Below, in pieces: positions 58,754-64,000 of a stretch of DNA of 64,000 bases. The stretch is from positions 19,418,307-19,482,306 of the forward strand of contig JAJLRJ010000002.1 in the NCBI GenBank assembly GCA_024195265.1, in the 5' to 3' direction. This DNA comes from Dendrophyllia cribrosa. Its lineage: Eukaryota > Cnidaria > Anthozoa > Scleractinia > Dendrophylliidae. Below the pieces are notes generated by a model. It was given only the letters and a program-made list of their open reading frames with translations, ran no database searches and had not been told where the DNA came from. The translations under genes and the position numbers were made by a program. The first letter of the stretch is position 1; each line of letters starts with the position of its first letter.

Positions 58754-59889
58754 GAATTTAATTGAGCTATATACATATCCGGCTATATTACGCTGCGAGG
58801 TATTGATGACAATCAGTAGCAATTTACAGTGTAAAATTATAAAAAACTTGAAAAACTTGAGTTTGCAAGAAGTGGATAAAAATATTGAAAAGCCATAAAA
58901 ACTAACAGCAGGCTATAAAATATAATCCGTAATAATGTCCTCAAATTTATAGAATGATGTCACACTTATGTACGATGTATACAGTACAATAGGGAAATTT
59001 GTGTGATATTTTGATTTAAATAATCATTAACTTTATCGCTTACTTCAAGAATATATTTGACAATGTGTAATAAAAACACACAATCAGAAGTTTCACTTCA
59101 ACTTTTGTAGTAAAAAGTTTCAACTTTTGTAGTATTTTAGATGCTAATGTATATAGATAGGCTGAGCCTATAACAGCGTCGCTCTCTGAACAGAAAGCCG
59201 ATAATAAACTTAACTGAGGTGAAACGTCGGAAACACAAGAATTAAGATTGAAGACCGGACTATTTTTCAATTTTAGCAATTCTCAAAAACAGACTTACAC
59301 GACCGTCTGCACAGTACATTTAGACCATACAAAAGTTCACAAAAAGAACTTTTTCTCCGTCTAGATACTAGTATGACTAATTTCCAAACAAAATACATCT
59401 GTTGCTTATCAAAAATTGTCCGAGAGACTGATTTGGAAATCAAAATTGCAAAAAATACACAAACATATTTGCATAAGGCCACGCAAGTGAAGTTTAGAAC
59501 TATAAAATCCAAGTCTAAGTCATACGCACATGTTTTGGGACGTAATACGCGTCCGCGAACTAACCCTGTCCAACACAGGCGCACGGCAGCGGGCGGCAGG
59601 TGGCGGCACGCGCGCCCGCGAAACATTCCGCTGGCCATGACCATGAAAACCGACGGGCATAGGTTCTATGAGTATGGGGCTACGCGTGGGCCTTCGGCCT
59701 GCAGAGCTCCGCTAAAATGAGGAATCCACACTGGAAACAGTGGGTATGGTAGGGAAGATTTCTGTATGTATGGGCCAAGGTATTTTAAGCACACAAAAAA
59801 AAATGAAAATGTCTAGGGGTTATTGTTTCATCTTGTTTGGTTAAAAGCCACTATGAAATTTGTTTTTAAAACTATAAACATAATAATAT
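58754..59889. other. no recognised gene; possible GC-rich repeat fragment
   Basis: AT-rich until 59550. The block 59550-59715 is GC-rich (GGGCGGCAGGTGGCGGCACG) and ends GAGCTCCGCTAAAA, also found at about 60250, so it may be the LINE 5' region or another element. Confidence 0.4.
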
Positions 59890-60046
59890 AGTTTATTACA
59901 CGACTTAGACAGTCAGAGGGCCAATAACTAAAATCAACCAAACAGAACGTTCGATTGCCGGTCCAATATTCTCTTAGTATTGGACCGGGCATTGTCCCGC
60001 ATGATCCCGGGCGATCCCCCCGCCGGCAGGAGTCGTGTAATAAATC
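59890..60046. mobile_element. palindromic MITE with TTTATTACACGACT ends
   Basis: TTTATTACACGACT at about 59892 and AGTCGTGTAATAAA at about 60032. An inner palindrome TCCAATATTCTCTTAGTATTGGA lies off centre, with GGGCATTGTCCC beside it. Confidence 0.75.
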
Positions 60047-60049
60047 TCT

Positions 60050-60195
60050 TATTAACCAAGCTTGCTCAGGACCGTACTGGGAGAATATCGGCCCTCGGTC
60101 TTTTCTGTACGGACCTCGCTGCGCTCGGTCCGTACTGTCTGTCAAGACCTCGGGCCGATATTCTCCCAGTACGGCCCTCGCGCTTGGTCAATAAG
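60050..60195. mobile_element. palindromic MITE with TTATTAACCAAGC ends
   Basis: TTATTAACCAAGCTTGC with CCGTACTGGGAGAATATCGG on the left; the complement follows around GACCTCGCTGCGCTCGGTC. It directly abuts the previous element. Confidence 0.8.
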
Positions 60196-60199
60196 ATAT

Positions 60200-60409
60200 A
60201 TGTAGACGAGATCTGGGTATGACTCACCGAGAGTAGTCGTGTTTGAGCGAGCTCCGCTAAAACCGTCAGTAAGTGAACCAAAGTGAACTAAAACTGTGCA
60301 TAAGATACTTGAAAGTTACTTAATTTCGTTTTATCAGCCTTGAGACATTGATGGGAAACAAGGATAAAGAAAAAAAAGGCAAAGAGTTAGCAGCTCTGGC
60401 GCCGAAATC
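60200..60409 (+). mobile_element. LINE 5' untranslated region
   Basis: This stretch follows the palindromes at 59890-60195 and leads to ORF1. It contains GAGCTCCGCTAAAA at about 60250, which is also seen at about 59703. This suggests that the LINE 5' end begins left of the palindromes and was split by them. The ATG at 60351 followed by 20 codons and TGA is the likely broken ORF1 start. The true 5' end was not found. Confidence 0.4.
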
Positions 60410-61288
60410 GTGAGTGAAGACCAAGATGGCGACTTCATTAAGATGACAGTTAAAGAATATCAAGATATGCTTGGAAAGCTGACAACAATAGAAGACCAAG
60501 CTAAAGCACGAGATGCGAGAATTCTCAATCTTGAATCGCGACTGGATGAAGCACAAGCGGAGATTGATAGCCTAAAACTAAAACTTAATGAAGCTGAAAA
60601 ATCCGTGACCGAAACGAAGCAGTCTTTAGAGTTCACACAAGGCGAGCAAGAAGACCTTGTCGAACGTGTAACACACTGTGAAAACGATCAGTCAGCCCAG
60701 TGGAGTGAAATAACACAACAAAGTATATACAGCCGGCGGTGGAATATTATTTTCTATCGTATTCAAGAATCTCCAGAAGAGAATTGCACCGCTAAACTTC
60801 AATCTATCCTGACAGAAAAGCTCGAAATACCAGATGAAGTTGTTCAGAGTATGAAGTTCTGCGGCGTGCATCGCCTAGGCAAACTAAACAGAAACAAGAC
60901 GAGGCCTATCATCGCTCGCTTCACCTGCCGCGCGGACAGGGATAAAGTCTGGAAATGTCGTTATCGCCTAAAAAATTCCGATATCTCAATGGGTGAAGAC
61001 CTACCAAAACAAATCCAAGATATTAGGAAGAAAGTTCTTATCCCCGCTATGAAAAGGATCAAGAAAGACAGCCCACACTCGAAAGCTACTGTTCTGGGAG
61101 ACAAGCTAATTGTCGACGGAAAGCGATACTATCATTACGACATTCCAAACTCGTGGATGTCACCAAACACAAGCACAAACATTGAAAGGAATGCAAGTGC
61201 AAGCGTCGAAAGTTCAAATGCAAGCACAAGCGCCGAAGGAAACACAGAAATCCCTGTTATTATCCAAGATAATGCAGTAATCCGCTAA
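60410..61288 (+). mobile_element. LINE ORF1 (L1/Tx1-type nucleic-acid-binding protein)
   Basis: About 290 residues, open through 61288. Residues about 15-100 are a charged heptad coiled coil. An RRM-like part follows (YSRRWNIIFYRIQE, then RPIIARFTCRADRDKVWKCR) and a C-terminal part with ISMGEDLP and KDSPHSKATVLGDKL. This is the layout of L1-type ORF1 proteins that trimerise and bind LINE RNA. The frame has no ATG before codon 15. A better start, ATG at 60351, lies in another frame and meets TGA at 60411, so a one-base indel near 60400 probably separates the true start from the body. Low-complexity N/S/T residues fill the C-terminus. Confidence 0.8.
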
Positions 61289-61753
61289 AATTTAGTCTTC
61301 ACATTAAGATAAGTAGGTTCCTTTATATTATTTACCGTCATAAGTTTATGATAATAACTGAAGTATAACAAGTTTCAAAAGCTAAAGTTACGCGGTAGTT
61401 CGCCCTTCACCCTAAAGTGATGTTACCCAGCCCTAAACGCACGATCACTTTATCGTGGTGCGTTTTAAGGCCACTTGTTGAGCCGTTTTTAATTTTTGGT
61501 ATGTGTCTTACGTGTATCATTTGTTTATTTAAGTCAATATTTATAATTTTTAAAACTACAACTAAGGAACTTTCGTGTATCATTTGTTTATTAGTTGAGC
61601 CGTTTTCAGTATTTGCTATGTGTCTTTCGTGTATCATTTGCATATTTAAGTCAATAATTATAGTCTCTAAAACTACAACTAAGAAAAGAGCTGTGCCAAA
61701 GTCCATTGTTAGCATCACCTGCATACCGCTGCTATCATTTTTTAACACGTTAA
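61289..61753 (+). repeat. LINE inter-ORF spacer with an imperfect direct repeat
   Basis: Two copies of a unit of roughly 100 bp lie at about 61470-61572 and 61590-61685. Both begin around GTTGAGCCGTTTT and share GTGTATCATTTG, TATTTAAGTCAAT and AAAACTACAACTAAG. A short extra GTGTATCATTTGTTTATTAG piece sits between them. The spacer is unusually long for an L1-type element and carries no open frame of note. Confidence 0.6.
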
Positions 61754-64000
61754 ATGAGCACGCATGAAACTTTTGACTTTAAATGCCAGTCACTAAATGT
61801 AAAAGGTTTAAATAAGACGATAAAACGCCGTTCAGTGTTCAGAAGAATGCATAATCAAAACTTTCATTTTATATTCCTTCAAGAAACTCACAGCTCAGAA
61901 CAATGCGCTATTCTTTGGGAAGCTGAGTGGGGTGGCAAAGCCCTTTTCAGTCACGGTACCACAAATAGCAAAGGTGCAATGATTTTAATAAATCCAAAAG
62001 TAGATTGTAAGGTAGAAAAAGTTATTTCGGACAACAAAGGAAGATATGTCATCGCTGACATAACGTTAGATCAATCGCATATAACCTTAGCAAATATTTA
62101 CGCACCAAATGATCAAACCCAACAAGTGTTGTTTTTCAGAGAAATACGAAAACAGTTGGAAATGTGTGCAAATGAAAACATCGTAGTTGGAGGAGATTTT
62201 AACTGTGCGCTAAAAGAATTGGATAAAAAAGGTGGAAATCCGGTCTCTAAGAAAACTTCTGTAATTAAGGAAATTGAGCAATTATGCAACACATACAAAT
62301 TAATCGATATTTGGCGCTTTTTGAATCCTGACGTAGAAAGCTTCACATGGCGAAATAAGTCTTTCAAAATACAATGTCGTTTAGACTACTTCTTGATTTC
62401 TAAAGAGTTGCGTGATCTGGTAACATCCTGTAAAATTACACACGCTCCCCAAACAGATCACTCCGCAGTTTCAATAGCTTTCAAATCTGAAACAATGGAT
62501 CAAAAAAAAGGCCCTGGTTTTTGGAAATTTAATAATTCACTTCTTAAAGATGAAAAATACACTAGCAAGCTTCGAGAAAACATTATCCAATATAAAGAAA
62601 AATACAAAGATGTTGACGATCTAGGATTACGTTGGGACCTAATTAAAATGGAGATAAGAGGTTACACAATCATGTACTCCAAAACGAAAGCCAAGATAGT
62701 TAAAAACGAAGAAATAGACCTTCAAAACAAAGCTAATGAACTAAAGTTAAAAGCCGAACAGAACCCCGGCGATAAGAAGATTATTAATGAGCTATATGCT
62801 GTAAATTCAAGCCTTGAAAAACTGTTGAGGCATAAAACGAGAGGAGCAATTCTCAGGAGTAAATCAAGATGGTATGAACAAGGCGAACGCAACACAAGAT
62901 ACTTTTTTAACCTAGAGAAACGAAATTATTGCAAAAAGACGATAACAAAGTTAAAACGTAGCAACAACACCTATACCCACAATCAATTTGAAATCTTGAA
63001 AGAGGAAAAAGATTTTTACGAAACACTTTATACCTCAAAAAACATAGATAACGAAATTTTTTCAACCTCTACATTCTTTAATTTAGAAAATATAACACCT
63101 TTATCTGAAGAGGAAAAGTTGTCTTGTGAAGGTGTGGTAAGAGAAAATGAATGTTACATTGCTCTTAAAGATTTCAAAAATGATAAGACACCAGGTACCG
63201 ATGGCTTGTCAGCTGAATTTTATAAGTTCTTTTGGCCAGAGTTGTGCACTGAAATGATTGCCAGTTTCAATTATGCATTTCAAACAGGAGCTCTATCAAT
63301 TAGTCAAAAGAGAGGAATAATATCACTTATCCCCAAAAAAAATAAAGATAAAGCAATTCTTGAAAATTTAAGGCCCATTTCGCTGCTAAATGTAGACTAT
63401 AAGATTCTTACTAAAACAATCGCTAAAAGATTAGAAAAATTACTCCCAAAAATTATTAACCCAGATCAAACAGGATACGTCAAAGGTCGTTTTATTGGTG
63501 AGAATATTAGATTGATTGAAGACGTCATGTTTCACACAAAACAAATCAATAGTCCCGGAATAGCGCTATTTATTGACTTTAAAAAAGCTTTTGACTCTAT
63601 AGAATGGAACTACTTAAACGCCGCCCTCAGAGTGTTCAACTTTGGTCCAAATTTCTTAAATTGGATAGAAGTGCTTTATCGTGAAGCCTCCAGCTGCGTA
63701 ATAAATAACGGTCACACGTCGCCGTTTTTTCCGTTTACAACGTGGAGTAAGGCAAGGTTGCTCTCTGTCAGGACTTTTGTTTGTAATCGGAATTGAACTT
63801 CTAGCAAGAGCTCTAAAAAACGACAATTCTATTAAAGGAATTAAAGTTGGTCTTAAAGAGATAAAATGTACACAATACGCCGATGACACCACCGTCTTCG
63901 TAAGGGACCAAAACTCAATAAGCAAGCTGTTAAAACTTCTCGATGACTTTAAATTAGTCTCAGGGCTGGAAATTAACACCAGTAAAACTGAAGCAATGTG
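61754..64000 (+). mobile_element. LINE ORF2: AP endonuclease plus reverse transcriptase, one frameshift, cut by window edge
   Basis: The first frame is open from ATG 61754 to TGA at 63796 (680 residues). Residues 1-240 are the apurinic-type endonuclease: SLNVKGLN, IFLQETH, IYAPND, VVGGDFN and the TDH motif (APQTDHSAVS). A linker of about 200 residues leads to the reverse transcriptase: TPGTDGLSAEFYK, LIPKKNKDKA, LRPISLLNVDYKIL, DQTGYVKGR and the first catalytic aspartate in LFIDFKKAFDS. Near 63734-63736 the conserved reading moves to another frame, in which RQGCSLSGLLF and the YADD active site (63876-63887) are encoded up to the window end. One extra T in the short T run would explain it. Mutation or sequencing error cannot be told apart here. 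The layout fits the L1/Tx1 clade. Confidence 0.9.

Overview
This is nuclear DNA from an animal, most likely an anthozoan cnidarian and probably a stony coral. The genes are split by GT-AG introns and each encodes a metazoan protein family. The rest is AT-rich and crowded with palindromic miniature transposons, tRNA-derived SINEs, TTAA-flanked elements and one L1/Tx1-type LINE. The taxon is inferred from this repeat style, not from a marker gene.

Three host genes are supported. (1) Minus strand, about 23984 down to 2328 and continuing past the left edge: an EFA6/PSD-type Arf6 exchange factor. Twelve in-phase exons encode 610 residues: a PDZ domain, a linker with a paired CxxC motif, a complete Sec7 domain with its glutamate finger, and the first part of a PH domain. 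(2) Plus strand, 24637-50938: a complete 21-exon sphingosine-1-phosphate lyase (SGPL1) of 561 residues, with one N-terminal membrane segment and the pyridoxal-phosphate lysine at the last codon of exon 15. (3) Plus strand, from 55630: the first exon of a prenylcysteine oxidase (PCYOX1-like), with signal sequence and FAD-binding loop; later exons lie beyond the window or were not found. Genes 1 and 2 are head to head, with about 650 bp between their start codons. That gap holds a GABP/ETS-type site and an E-box/CRE-type cluster, which suggests a shared promoter.

Layout: 1-2327, last EFA6 intron with a pogo-like and a TTAA element; 2328-23984, EFA6 with large repeat-filled introns, including a 17-bp minisatellite of about 50 units; 23985-24636, promoter; 24637-50938, SGPL1, whose 8.4-kb first intron holds two copies of a terminal-inverted-repeat element around a decayed Tc1/mariner transposase and a large duplicated repeat, and whose intron 15 holds a 66-bp satellite with higher-order structure; 50939-55629, intergenic repeats; 55630-55954, PCYOX1 exon 1; 55955-60200, intron or flank with a pogo-like element, a GAGCTCGATT-rich array, an inverted duplication bounded by poly-G and poly-C, and two adjacent palindromes; 60200-64000, an L1/Tx1-type LINE cut by the right edge, with one likely frameshift near each end of its coding part.

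No wholly new multi-gene system is visible. The most interesting material is the repeat architecture: nested TTAA insertions whose empty sites can be reconstructed, a transposon sequence amplified into a minisatellite, a tRNA-like head inside long inverted arms, and an open reading frame of unknown origin inside a TTAA element.
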